64,000 nucleotides of DNA from Christensenella sp. UBA2853. Lineage in GTDB: Bacteria; Bacillota; Clostridia; Christensenellales; Aristaeellaceae. The DNA lies in NCBI GenBank assembly GCA_002350845.1, contig DEFL01000026.1:2815-66814 (forward strand). The letters run 5' to 3'. Made by a program: the position numbers and the translations under genes. A model generated the notes under the pieces. It ran no database searches. It was not told where the DNA came from and saw only the letters and a program-made list of their open reading frames with translations. The stretch's first letter is position 1; each line of letters starts with the position of its first letter. Below, piece after piece: positions 41,984-49,749 of the stretch.

Positions 41984-42868
41984 TCAGCTGTGCGGGCAGA
42001 TCCGGTAGGAGACAAAGGCGAACTTCCGGCTGTCGGGCGACCAGGAGTTCACGTTGATGGTGCCCTGTCCGCCGAAGAGCTCGACGACCGTGTGCAGATC
42101 GGAGCCGTCCGAGCGCATGACGCGGATCTGGACGTTTTTGTGCGGGACATGCTCGCCCGGCTCAACATCGCCCTTGCGGTAGCAGATCATGGAAACCAGC
42201 TTCCGGTCCGGGGAAATGTGCGGGAACCAGGTGTTCCATTCGCTGTCAAAGGTCATCTGGGTCTGTTCAGAGCCGTCTGCCTTCATGCGGAATGCCTGCA
42301 TGAGGCCGGAGCGCACAGAATTGAACCAGATGTATTCGCCGGCGGAATCATACTCGCTGCCGTCATTGAGGCCGGGTGCATCCGTCAGGCGCTTTTCTTT
42401 TCCGCCGAGGACCGGGATGGTATAGATGTCATACTCCCCGCCGCGCTCGGCACAGTAGGCGAGTGTTTTCCCGTCGGGCGACCAGCCGTGGAGGTAGCTG
42501 GGGGCAAGCGGTGTGATGAGGCGCGGGACGCCGCCGGTCATGGGGACCGTATAGATGCGGGACTTGCCGTCCTCAAAGGTTCCGTGACTGACCGCGATCT
42601 GGGTGCCGTCCGGGGAGAGGACGTGGTCATTGTTGCAGTTGTCGACAAAGCCGGTATCGATTTCATCAATCGCGCCGCTGTGCAGATCATACCGGAAAAT
42701 GCGGCCGTGGCTGTTGTAGACCAGGGCTTTTCCGTCAGGCGTCCAGTTCGGCGCTTCGATGAGCGTGTCAAAAAAGTGGACGGTTTCGCGCTGTCCGGTG
42801 ACGGTGTCATAGATTTCAAGGAAGGACTCGTCGTCATCCCGGTACCAGACGCTGTTCTTGTCAACCAT
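41984..42868 (-). CDS. TolB-like beta-propeller protein (PD40 repeats)
   Basis: The 294-residue protein consists of WD40-like PD40 repeats with the typical 'SPDG..IAVS' pattern (APNWTPDGKALVYN, HVLSPDGTQIAVSH, HGWSPDGKTLAYC, FPHISPDRKLVSM, NSWSPDSRKFAFV). No signal peptide is present, so it is cytoplasmic, perhaps an oligogalacturonate lyase-like or sensor propeller. The start MVDKNS is a choice between two close ATGs. It is divergent from the oxidoreductase gene, with overlapping promoters. Confidence 0.8.
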   Translation of the reverse strand: MVDKNSVWYRDDDESFLEIYDTVTGQRETVHFFDTLIEAPNWTPDGKALVYNSHGRIFRYDLHSGAIDEIDTGFVDNCNNDHVLSPDGTQIAVSHGTFEDGKSRIYTVPMTGGVPRLITPLAPSYLHGWSPDGKTLAYCAERGGEYDIYTIPVLGGKEKRLTDAPGLNDGSEYDSAGEYIWFNSVRSGLMQAFRMKADGSEQTQMTFDSEWNTWFPHISPDRKLVSMICYRKGDVEPGEHVPHKNVQIRVMRSDGSDLHTVVELFGGQGTINVNSWSPDSRKFAFVSYRICPHS

Positions 42869-42917
42869 GGGGAGCACCACCCTGTCTGAAAATGATGTCT
42901 GGAAACAGATTTGACTC

Positions 42918-42974
42918 TTGAAAACGGGATTGTGTCACTGGTATCATTGTATCAGGAAGATCTGACAGCCGCAA
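42918..42974. promoter_or_regulatory. Overlapping divergent promoters of the propeller and oxidoreductase genes
   Basis: Plus strand: TTGAAA (42918-42923), 18 bases, TATCAT (42942-42947). Minus strand: TTGCGG (42974-42969), 17 bases, TACAAT (42951-42946). The two -10 boxes share bases, so polymerase can occupy only one at a time. Confidence 0.55.
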
Positions 42975-43052
42975 TGACCGCGTACGTGTGCGGGACAGTT
43001 TTTTTCTGAAAAGAAGGCGGCTGATCTGTGAATACAGGAGGCAGTGGAAACC

Positions 43053-44219
43053 ATGGAAAAGGTCAAAGTGGCGGTTGTCGGATGCGGGATGATCAGCCCG
43101 GTCTATCTGCGCAATATGAAGGAACTGTTCAGTATTCTCGATGTGGTGGCTGTGAGCAACCGCACAAGAGCAAAAGCGGAAGAGGCAGCGAAGAAGTTCG
43201 ATATTCCGAAAGTACTGACGCTCGATGAAGTGGCGGCGGACCCCGAGATTGAGCTGGTGGTCAACCTCACGCCTACGGATGTGCACGCGGAGATCATCCG
43301 CAAAATGCTGCTGGCAGGCAAGCATGTCTACACGGAAAAGACCATGACGGCAGACATAGAGGATGCGCGCGAGTTGGTGAAGCTGGCGGATGAAAAGGGC
43401 CTGTATCTGGGTTGTGCGCCGGATACGGTGCTCGGCGCAAGCGTGCAGACCGCCAGGTGGGCTGTGGACCACGGAATGATTGGCACCGTGACGTCCTGCG
43501 CGGTGACGATCAACCGGAATCAGGCCCTGAATTCCGAACTCTTCACCTTCCTGCGCGGGAACGGCGGATCACTTCCGTATGATGTCGGGATCTACTATCT
43601 TGCAGCGCTTCTGTGTGTCCTGGGGCCGGTGGTGAAAGTGACGGCGTTTGGAGCGCCCATGCCGGTGCATCAGCGGCAGTTCATGTTCCGGGAAGGCGAT
43701 CAGGAGTCCTGGCAGATTCCGGGAAACAACCTGGTTTCGGGCAGCATGATGTTTGCAAACGGCGCGATCGGCAGCATTCATATGGACGGCAATACGACCG
43801 GAAACGAACGGCATCTGCTGCGCATTTATGGCACTGAGGGCATCCTTGAAATGGGGGATCCGAACAAGTTTGGAGATCCGGTGAAACTGTTCAAGCCGGA
43901 AAATCCGCCCTGTGATCTTCCGCTGACCCATGGCTATAACGGTAGGGGACAGGGCGGAACGGAACTCGGCGGAGGATGCCGCGGAGCGGGCGTGGCAGAA
44001 ATGGCCTATGCAATCCGCCAGGGACGGCCACACCGCATGAGCAAGGAAATGGCGTATCATGCAATGGAAGTTCTGCATGGATTTGATGTGTCTGCTGAGA
44101 CAGGCAGCGTCTATACGCTGGAATCCACATTCTCCATGCCGCCGCTGAAGGAAGGCTATTATTCGACCATGTGGGGCGGGTATGCGCGAGCAGATGCGGA
44201 ATGCTCGCTGATGGAATAA
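43053..44219 (+). CDS. Gfo/Idh/MocA family NAD(P)-dependent oxidoreductase
   Basis: The 388-residue protein opens with the Rossmann motif VAVVGCGMISPVYLRN and contains the family lysine in YTEKTMTADIEDAREL, then the C-terminal alpha/beta domain (VSGSMMFANGAIGSIHMDGN). It oxidises or reduces a sugar, inositol or related alcohol. The ATG at 43053 lies 11 bases after AGGAGG; a GTG at 43044 is too close to the site. A strong terminator follows. Confidence 0.92.
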   Translation: MEKVKVAVVGCGMISPVYLRNMKELFSILDVVAVSNRTRAKAEEAAKKFDIPKVLTLDEVAADPEIELVVNLTPTDVHAEIIRKMLLAGKHVYTEKTMTADIEDARELVKLADEKGLYLGCAPDTVLGASVQTARWAVDHGMIGTVTSCAVTINRNQALNSELFTFLRGNGGSLPYDVGIYYLAALLCVLGPVVKVTAFGAPMPVHQRQFMFREGDQESWQIPGNNLVSGSMMFANGAIGSIHMDGNTTGNERHLLRIYGTEGILEMGDPNKFGDPVKLFKPENPPCDLPLTHGYNGRGQGGTELGGGCRGAGVAEMAYAIRQGRPHRMSKEMAYHAMEVLHGFDVSAETGSVYTLESTFSMPPLKEGYYSTMWGGYARADAECSLME

Positions 44220-44228
44220 AGATAAAGA

Positions 44229-44272
44229 AAAACCAGCTCACAGGCATCTTCGGCTGCCTGCGAGCTGGTTTT
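44229..44272 (+). terminator. Terminator of the oxidoreductase gene
   Basis: A two-part stem (44229-44239 with 44262-44272 and 44241-44246 with 44255-44260) around a TCTTCGGC-type loop, with Ts at the 3' end. Confidence 0.85.
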
Positions 44273-44372
44273 AACTATGGGCTTTCTGCTTCAGGGTTCG
44301 AGCAACTTGCAAAAATTAGGCTTGACAAGGATGGGATCTTTGTGTTAGGATAGCCAAGCTGGTTCATACTAT

Positions 44373-44461
44373 GGAGAGATGGCCGAGCGGTTGATGGCGC
44401 TGGTCTTGAAAACCAGTGATGCTGAAAGGCACCGGGGGTTCGAATCCCTCTCTCTCCGCCA
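44373..44461 (+). tRNA. tRNA-Ser (anticodon TGA)
   Basis: Acceptor arm GGAGAGA (44373-44379) pairs with TCTCTCC (44451-44457). The anticodon stem CTGGT/ACCAG holds the loop CTTGAAA with TGA. A long class II variable arm follows, and GGTTCGAATC forms the T arm. CCA is encoded. Confidence 0.95.
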
Positions 44462-44474
44462 GCTTTCTTGACAT

Positions 44475-44563
44475 GGAGAAGTACCCAAGTGGCCGAAGGG
44501 GCTCCCCTGCTAAGGGAGTAGACCGGGATAACCGGTGCGAGGGTTCAAATCCCTCCTTCTCCG
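44475..44563 (+). tRNA. tRNA-Ser (anticodon GCT)
   Basis: Acceptor GGAGAAG (44475-44481) pairs with CTTCTCC (44556-44562). The anticodon stem CTCCC/GGGAG encloses CTGCTAA with GCT. A long variable arm and GGTTCAAATC T arm are present. CCA is not encoded. It is 13 bases after the first tRNA and next to the recombinase region. Confidence 0.95.
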
Positions 44564-44568
44564 CACTC

Positions 44569-44604
44569 AAAGCCTTGAAACATAAGTGTTTCAAGGCTTT
44601 TTTG
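44569..44604 (+). terminator. Terminator after the tRNA-Ser pair
   Basis: A 13-bp stem (44569-44581 with 44588-44600) followed by a run of Ts. It begins five bases after the second tRNA. Confidence 0.85.
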
Positions 44605-44750
44605 TACGCCAATTGTACGCCATTTTTGGCTTTTGAACGCCATTTTTCATATGATATATAACATCAATATCCTGGCTTTTGGAACCCTTTGATTGCTTAG
44701 GTTCCGCATTTTTGCATTTTCTATACAGAACGCTATACAGAACGTTACTG

Positions 44751-45896
44751 TTACCTGACGGAATGGAAGTATTTGACCTGATTTACAGCATCATGCGCAT
44801 CAAGCAGGGTGGGATGGGCATATCTGTCGAGCATCTTGGTGGACTTCCAGCGCATGACCTTCATGACTGTCTGAGGAGCAATGTTTTCATCAATAGCCAG
44901 GGCGGTAGCCATCGTGTGCCGGCAGGAGTATGGTTCAAGCTTTCTCGTACCGGCAACTTCCAGGCCATGATAATAATGGTCATAGAAGGCATGCTTCTTG
45001 ACACCGATGATGGGCTCATGAGGTTTGGCGCCGATCCGCTCACAGACATCCATAAGAACAGGAACCAGACAGTCTGGGATAACTATAGGTGTTTCACGGC
45101 GGATATCGTTTTTTAGGCCGGCCCCACTTATAATATGGTTTTCAAAATCAATCATGGAAGCAGTAATTTGCTGAAGCTCACCAGGCATCATTCCGGTATG
45201 GATCATGATCAAGGCAAAAGCAGCATCCAGACATCCATTTTCGTAGGCTACCCACAGCATCTTCTGTTCCTCTTTTGTAAAAGGGGTACGTTCTTTTTCG
45301 TTGAGAGGAGGAAGAATGATGAAGGCAGGGAGATCCTTATTCACCCAGCCTTCAGCTGCTGCCATGAAAAAGATCTTGTTCAACACAGTTTTCATATCTC
45401 GTGCAGGATAGTATGTAGAAGTGTTGTCGTAGACCACGCTGCGCAAATCATTGATCATAATCGTATTGATCGGTCGATTAGCGATATCGTGCATCTTTCT
45501 CCATGCGATTTGATAAGCCATTGCCCGATCTTTTGACAGCTTAGCGAATTCGCCTTTTTCTAACATTTTCCAGTAGTGTCTGACAGTGGGGACATGTTTG
45601 ATAACCGGCATATCTTCAAGTTGCTTTTTGAGCACAGGAATATAATTCAGTGCTTCTGTTTTGGTTTTAAAGCCACTCTTTGATTTAGTTATCGGAAGAG
45701 GTTTTCCGTTCTCACCGATTTTCCAGCCGATTGTGTAGAATGCTGTCCAGCTCTTACCTCTTCTCGTTGCATACCCAGTCCCGTTTGGACGTTGATGAAA
45801 CTTTCTAGGTTTTTTCTTGATGAATACCTTTTTTCCGCAGTAGCAGCATAATACTGCATCGTCGGGAATTGTTTTTTTGCATTTTTTGCACATCAT
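44751..45896 (-). CDS. Tyrosine recombinase/integrase with N-terminal zinc ribbon
   Basis: The 381-residue protein begins with a zinc ribbon (C3, C6, C17/C18, C20), then a SAM-like core-binding region (about 75-195) and a catalytic domain with GAGLKNDIRRETPIVI (lysine strand), YSCRHT (arginine II) and tyrosine 359 in LDRYAHP. The box I arginine position (normally TGxRxGEL) reads TGMMPGEL, with methionine 237, and the usual first histidine of HxxR is tyrosine. It reads towards tRNA-Ser(GCT), the probable integration target. Surrounding DNA is more AT-rich than the rest of the window, a sign of transfer. GGAGGG precedes the start. Confidence 0.85.
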   Translation of the reverse strand: MMCKKCKKTIPDDAVLCCYCGKKVFIKKKPRKFHQRPNGTGYATRRGKSWTAFYTIGWKIGENGKPLPITKSKSGFKTKTEALNYIPVLKKQLEDMPVIKHVPTVRHYWKMLEKGEFAKLSKDRAMAYQIAWRKMHDIANRPINTIMINDLRSVVYDNTSTYYPARDMKTVLNKIFFMAAAEGWVNKDLPAFIILPPLNEKERTPFTKEEQKMLWVAYENGCLDAAFALIMIHTGMMPGELQQITASMIDFENHIISGAGLKNDIRRETPIVIPDCLVPVLMDVCERIGAKPHEPIIGVKKHAFYDHYYHGLEVAGTRKLEPYSCRHTMATALAIDENIAPQTVMKVMRWKSTKMLDRYAHPTLLDAHDAVNQVKYFHSVR

Positions 45897-45968
45897 ATTA
45901 TTCCCTCCAAAGTATGATCATTTCTCAAACCTGTCTATGAATCCATTATATACAGCTGTAAAGAAAAG

Positions 45969-45989
45969 CCGAGGCCATATTGACCTCGG
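45969..45989. terminator. Bidirectional terminator in the integrase region
   Basis: CCGAGG (45969-45974) pairs with CCTCGG (45984-45989). Six Ts follow on the plus strand and CTTTTCTTT on the minus strand. It lies between the gene fragment and the integrase. Confidence 0.6.
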
Positions 45990-46076
45990 TTTTTTCAATC
46001 AAGACTAATAACAACCATAGCTTCTTCAACTTGACACATCCTTTCATAGAATTCTGTATCATTCAACTTGGCCTTT

Positions 46077-46373
46077 CTAATTCTCCCATAAATAGAACTT
46101 GTTCCTTGGATTAAAGAAAAACGCTGTTTCAGGATCTATACTTGGTGTTCGGACATATTTCCACTTTTTGTTGAAATTGTCAGGAGTCAATGGCGTAATA
46201 TTCGGTCCAGCATTCTTATCGTTCTCAAAACATGTGGTAGAATATGATTTAAACTTGCCAGTCGAAGTGGATTGAAGAACGCCAAGTCGATATCCTTCCC
46301 CGTCCCCAAAGTCAAACAATACTACAATGCCAATGTGACTATTTCCTTGGAAAATTTCCATTCCTGGTTCCAA
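46077..46373 (-). pseudogene. Fragment of an element-borne gene, possibly NlpC/P60- or CHAP-like
   Basis: The frame encodes about 98 residues (MEIFQGNSHIGIVVLFDFG, then GEGYRLGVLQSTSTG). The frame also reads sensibly upstream to about 46400 (WIAVTSYDQLEPG) until three TAA codons. No good start or ribosome binding site exists; the nearest candidate is a TTG. The SHIGIVV segment recalls the active-site histidine strand of NlpC/P60 or CHAP peptidases, but the evidence is thin. It looks like the C-terminal end of a truncated gene in the AT-rich island. Confidence 0.35.
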
Positions 46374-46499
46374 CTGATCGTAAGAGGTTACAGCAATCCA
46401 TTATTATTATGAAATCGACGCAAAGCCTGATCCATGTCGTTCAGTTCACGGATGAACCTTTGTATAATGACGCCATCAAAGCAAAGGAGGCCTGTGAAC

Positions 46500-46829
46500 A
46501 TGAACACAGACAAGATTTACGCGGAATCCATCGCCAGTGAGTATGCCCCGAAGCAGACATCCAAGGTTGTCGCCCTCAAAAAACTCGACCGCCAGGCAAA
46601 GCTCGGCGCAAACATCTTCACCTATTCCTTCGGAATCATCTCCGCCTTGGTGCTGGGACTGGACATGTGCCTGTCCATGAATGTGATTGGCGGCGGCGGA
46701 ACAGCGATGATGGTGCTGGGCATCCTGAATCCTGTTACCGGCGCACTCTGGCACAACTGGGGCTCTGTGTTTGTGGTGGTCAACGCGGCGCTTCTGCTGC
46801 AGCTGAAGGATACCGATTCTGCGAATTGA
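46500..46829 (+). CDS. Chimeric small membrane protein (fusion of two gene ends)
   Basis: The first 70 residues (TDKIYAESIASEYAPKQTSK, VVALKKLDRQAKL, FGIISALVLGLDMCLSM) match the N-terminus of a small clostridial membrane protein often labelled dihydropteridine reductase. The last 40 (LGILNPVTGALWHNWGSVF, VVVNAALLLQL) instead look like the final helix and tail of heavy-metal P-type ATPases. The 109-residue frame is continuous, so a deletion may have joined two neighbouring genes in frame. Both identifications are from memory. AAGGAGG precedes the start. The DMT transporter gene begins 10 bases later. Confidence 0.5.
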   Translation: MNTDKIYAESIASEYAPKQTSKVVALKKLDRQAKLGANIFTYSFGIISALVLGLDMCLSMNVIGGGGTAMMVLGILNPVTGALWHNWGSVFVVVNAALLLQLKDTDSAN

Positions 46830-46839
46830 GGGGACAGAA

Positions 46840-47697
46840 ATGAACAAAGCCATTTTCTATGCGATCCTTGCCGCCGCGCTGTATGCATTGAACGCACCTG
46901 TTTCCAAACTGCTGCTGCAAAACGTGCCGCCCACCATGATGGCCGGGTTCCTGTATCTTGGTGCGGGCATTGGCATGGCGCTCATGGGGCTTGTCCGCAG
47001 TCAGACAGGACATGGGAAGCAGGAGCTGCGGCTGACGAAGAAAGATCTCCCGTATACGCTGGGCATGGTGGCGCTTGATATCGCCGCGCCGATCTTCCTG
47101 ATGATCGGCCTGACCCGCACCACGGCTGCGAACGCCTCGCTGCTCAACAACTTTGAAATCGTAGCGACATCGCTCATCGCGCTGCTGGTCTTTAGGGAGA
47201 AGATCGGCAAACGTCTATGGACCGCCATTGGACTCATCACCCTGTCCAGCATTCTGCTGTCTGTGGAGGACGCCAGCAGCTTTCAATTTTCCTTCGGCTC
47301 GCTGTTTGTGCTGGCTGCCTGCATCTGCTGGGGTCTGGAAAACAACTGCACCCGCTGCCTGTCAAAAAGCGATCCGTTGGAGATCGTGGTGATCAAGGGC
47401 TTCGGCTCCGGTATCGGTTCGGTCATCATCGGACTGGTGGTCGGCGAAACGCTGCCCCTGTTTGGTGACATCCTTAAAATCCTGCTGCTGGGCTTTGTGG
47501 CCTACGGCCTGAGCATCTACTTCTATGTGTACGCCCAGCGGGATCTAGGTGCAGCGAAGACCAGCGCGTATTATGCCATTGCACCGTTCATCGGTGTGGC
47601 GCTGTCCTTTATCATTTTCAGAGAGATTCCGGGTGTCCTGTTCTTTATCGCGCTGGCGATTATGATCGCGGGCACATGGATGGTCAATAAGGAATAG
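46840..47697 (+). CDS. EamA/DMT family transporter
   Basis: The 285-residue protein has ten membrane segments in two EamA repeats, including LTRTTAANASLLNNFEIVATSLIALLVF at the end of the first repeat and AKTSAYYAIAPFIGVALSF in the second. It probably exports a small metabolite. It lies directly behind the chimeric gene and is followed by a terminator. Confidence 0.88.
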   Translation: MNKAIFYAILAAALYALNAPVSKLLLQNVPPTMMAGFLYLGAGIGMALMGLVRSQTGHGKQELRLTKKDLPYTLGMVALDIAAPIFLMIGLTRTTAANASLLNNFEIVATSLIALLVFREKIGKRLWTAIGLITLSSILLSVEDASSFQFSFGSLFVLAACICWGLENNCTRCLSKSDPLEIVVIKGFGSGIGSVIIGLVVGETLPLFGDILKILLLGFVAYGLSIYFYVYAQRDLGAAKTSAYYAIAPFIGVALSFIIFREIPGVLFFIALAIMIAGTWMVNKE

Positions 47698-47717
47698 ATT
47701 CTGCATCGAAAAGAAAC

Positions 47718-47756
47718 CGGCAAAGTCTGGCAGTCAGGCTTTGCCGTTCCTTTTTG
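47718..47756 (+). terminator. Terminator of the DMT transporter gene
   Basis: An 8-bp stem (47718-47725 with 47739-47746) is followed by TTCCTTTTT. Confidence 0.7.
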
Positions 47757-47788
47757 TCTGGAGAATCCATGTGCGCAGGAAGGAATAC

Positions 47789-47833
47789 AAAAAGGCACCC
47801 TGAAACTCGCAGTGAGTCAGCAGGATGCCTTTT
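47789..47833 (-). terminator. Terminator of the DUF1349 gene
   Basis: A 13-bp stem (47821-47833 with 47789-47801/2, one G-U pair) with a U-run on the minus strand. Confidence 0.75.
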
Positions 47834-47864
47834 GTCAGTGAAGCGGACAGGAAAGAATCAGGGA

Positions 47865-48455
47865 TCAGATGCCATACCGGATATTCTTGACTGTTTTGTT
47901 TTCCAGCATGAGATCTTCGTAAACACGGACACCGCCGTTGCCGGTCGGAGCCTGTGCAAGCAGGCCAACCTTGACTTTTTGATCCACAGGCAGGCTGAAG
48001 AACCGCATCATATAGAACTGCTTGCCATCCGTGGAATAATGGAAGGAGAAGGTATGATTCACACGGCATACTTTCAGCCAGGCTGTGTTTCCTTCCAGAT
48101 TGCAGCCATTGGCATCGTCAGATTCCCCGCGCTTCGTGACCACGCTGACAGCTGCATGGGTACCGAAGTCCGTTTTTTCAAAGCAGGCTTTTGCCCAATT
48201 CTGCATATCAACCATCACCATGACGGAAGCGGAATCATAGATGTCCTTGAAAGCGTGAGACACCTTGACCTGCAGGACAAAATCGCCTTCAACCTCTGTA
48301 TAGTAGAATGGAGCATTGCTGAGTGATTCCGGTGTAATGCCTTCTTCACTCACAGAACCACTGTTGCAGAAAAAATCGCTCAGAGGAGTTGCCATAATTT
48401 CAATCCGGTTGCCGTCTTTTCTGATCTCCGATTGATTGAGCCACTGAAATTCCAT
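47865..48455 (-). CDS. DUF1349 domain protein (concanavalin A-like fold)
   Basis: The 196-residue protein has the DUF1349 pattern: FFCNSGS near the start, APFYYTEVEGDFVLQVKVS, then a strand with DSASVMVMVDMQNWAKACFE and WLKVCRVNHTFSFHYSTDG. The fold is that of the C-terminal module of GH43 beta-xylosidases, here as a stand-alone protein. Glycan binding or a small hydrolase role is possible. The start at 48455 follows GGGAGG. Confidence 0.85.
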   Translation of the reverse strand: MEFQWLNQSEIRKDGNRIEIMATPLSDFFCNSGSVSEEGITPESLSNAPFYYTEVEGDFVLQVKVSHAFKDIYDSASVMVMVDMQNWAKACFEKTDFGTHAAVSVVTKRGESDDANGCNLEGNTAWLKVCRVNHTFSFHYSTDGKQFYMMRFFSLPVDQKVKVGLLAQAPTGNGGVRVYEDLMLENKTVKNIRYGI

Positions 48456-48563
48456 CTGAAAGCCTCCCATCGCTTTTTCAGTTTGAAATGTGATACAGGA
48501 TTCGACAGGAATATATCACAAAGAATCTGCACAAGACAGGAACTTTACCGCCAGATTGTAGCA

Positions 48564-49448
48564 CTATTTACCCAATCCGCGCAAAGCCCCGGGCGTATAC
48601 CCGTAGTGAAGCCGAAACTGGCGGATGAAATAGTTCACGGAATGGAACCCGCAGGATTGAATGATTTCCTGCAGGGTCAGTGTGGTATCACCAAGAAGAC
48701 AGTGGGCTTTTTGCAGCCTGTAGTGAATGAGGAAATCGACAGGGGTTTTCTGCAGACACATCGAAAAACATCTGCCGGCTTCACTGCGGCTGATATTGGC
48801 AGCGGAAGCAATGTCCGCAAGGGATATGTTTTCACTGTAGTGCTCGTAGATATAGGAAAGCATCTTCTGAACCCGAATCTGCGTGTTCATCTGGACTCGT
48901 GATATCTTCATCCTGGGCAGCTCATGGAAATGATCATTCAAATAATCAAATACAGAAATCAGGGCAGACTGTATGCGGAGTTCATAGAGCGGAAGACTGT
49001 CCTGCAATAACCGGTAGATCTGCTGAATGGTCTGACTGATTTCTTCGTGTTCTCCCTGTCTGAAAACCACATAGGGCAGTTCATCGCATCCTGCGATTTT
49101 CTGGATGTATTTTTGATGGATGACACTTCCTTCAGGCGCGATCAGCGTCCCCAGAAAGACGATGCCGGGCATCGGATCGGCGTCTTTGCCTGAGATCTGC
49201 TGAATGCTGTGCAGCACATTGGTATTCACGAAGATGGAATCGCCGGCATTGAGCAGGATATGTTCTTCTCCCACCTGATAATCCAGTACGCCTGTTTGAG
49301 CTGTGACGATCTCAAACTCAGGATGCCAGTGAACGGGCCCTTCCCGGGTCGCCAGGTCAACGATTTCATCGTGAAAATAGGTAATCGGAAACTCCGGGGA
49401 AATATGATGCAGCTGTTCCCGAAGCTGATGATCAAGGATAATCGACAT
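48564..49448 (-). CDS. AraC family regulator with cupin sensor domain
   Basis: The 294-residue protein has an N-terminal cupin (GPVHWHPEFEIVTAQTG, LLNAGDSIFVNTNVLH) and C-terminal tandem helix-turn-helix motifs (SLADIASAANISRSEAGRCF, TLQEIIQSCGFHSVNYFIRQF). It most likely responds to a sugar. Target genes may be the DUF1349 gene downstream or the glycosidase operon upstream. The start follows AGGAG. Confidence 0.88.
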   Translation of the reverse strand: MSIILDHQLREQLHHISPEFPITYFHDEIVDLATREGPVHWHPEFEIVTAQTGVLDYQVGEEHILLNAGDSIFVNTNVLHSIQQISGKDADPMPGIVFLGTLIAPEGSVIHQKYIQKIAGCDELPYVVFRQGEHEEISQTIQQIYRLLQDSLPLYELRIQSALISVFDYLNDHFHELPRMKISRVQMNTQIRVQKMLSYIYEHYSENISLADIASAANISRSEAGRCFSMCLQKTPVDFLIHYRLQKAHCLLGDTTLTLQEIIQSCGFHSVNYFIRQFRLHYGYTPGALRGLGK

Positions 49449-49680
49449 TGAGCTTTCTTCTCCTGACAAAACATTCATCGTCCGGCATCTTCCGCCAGCC
49501 ATACGGCAGGGCGGGTAAAGCTGCCCTCATGTCTTTATCAGGTAGTTTCGCCGCAAATGGAGAAACTCCTGTCCATTCAGCAGGGCAGCGGGGAATGAAA
49601 GAGCAGTCAGCGACAGTGCTGATATGGCTGGTGTTTTCCAGGCAGCTGTGCCGGGGACAGACGGTTCTGTCCATATGAAA
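49449..49680. other. Intergenic region before the glycosidase operon terminator
   Basis: I see no gene, repeat or clear promoter here apart from the ribosome binding site of the AraC gene next to its start. Short open frames have no coding character. Confidence 0.3.
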
Positions 49681-49702
49681 ACCGGGGCCGCCGGGCCCCG
49701 GT
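49681..49702 (-). terminator. Terminator of the arabinoside/xyloside operon
   Basis: A perfect 9-bp GC-rich stem (49694-49702 with 49681-49689) and a TTTTC run on the minus strand, 48 bases past the GH31 stop. Confidence 0.75.
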
Positions 49703-49749
49703 TCTTATGCAGGGAAGAGAAAAAATCTGTTTTTCCGGAGGAAACGCGG

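Noticed and set aside
44569..44604. The inverted repeat after the tRNA pair as a possible attachment site
   Set aside because: Its stem-loop shape with a T-run is a normal terminator, and no second copy is present in the window.
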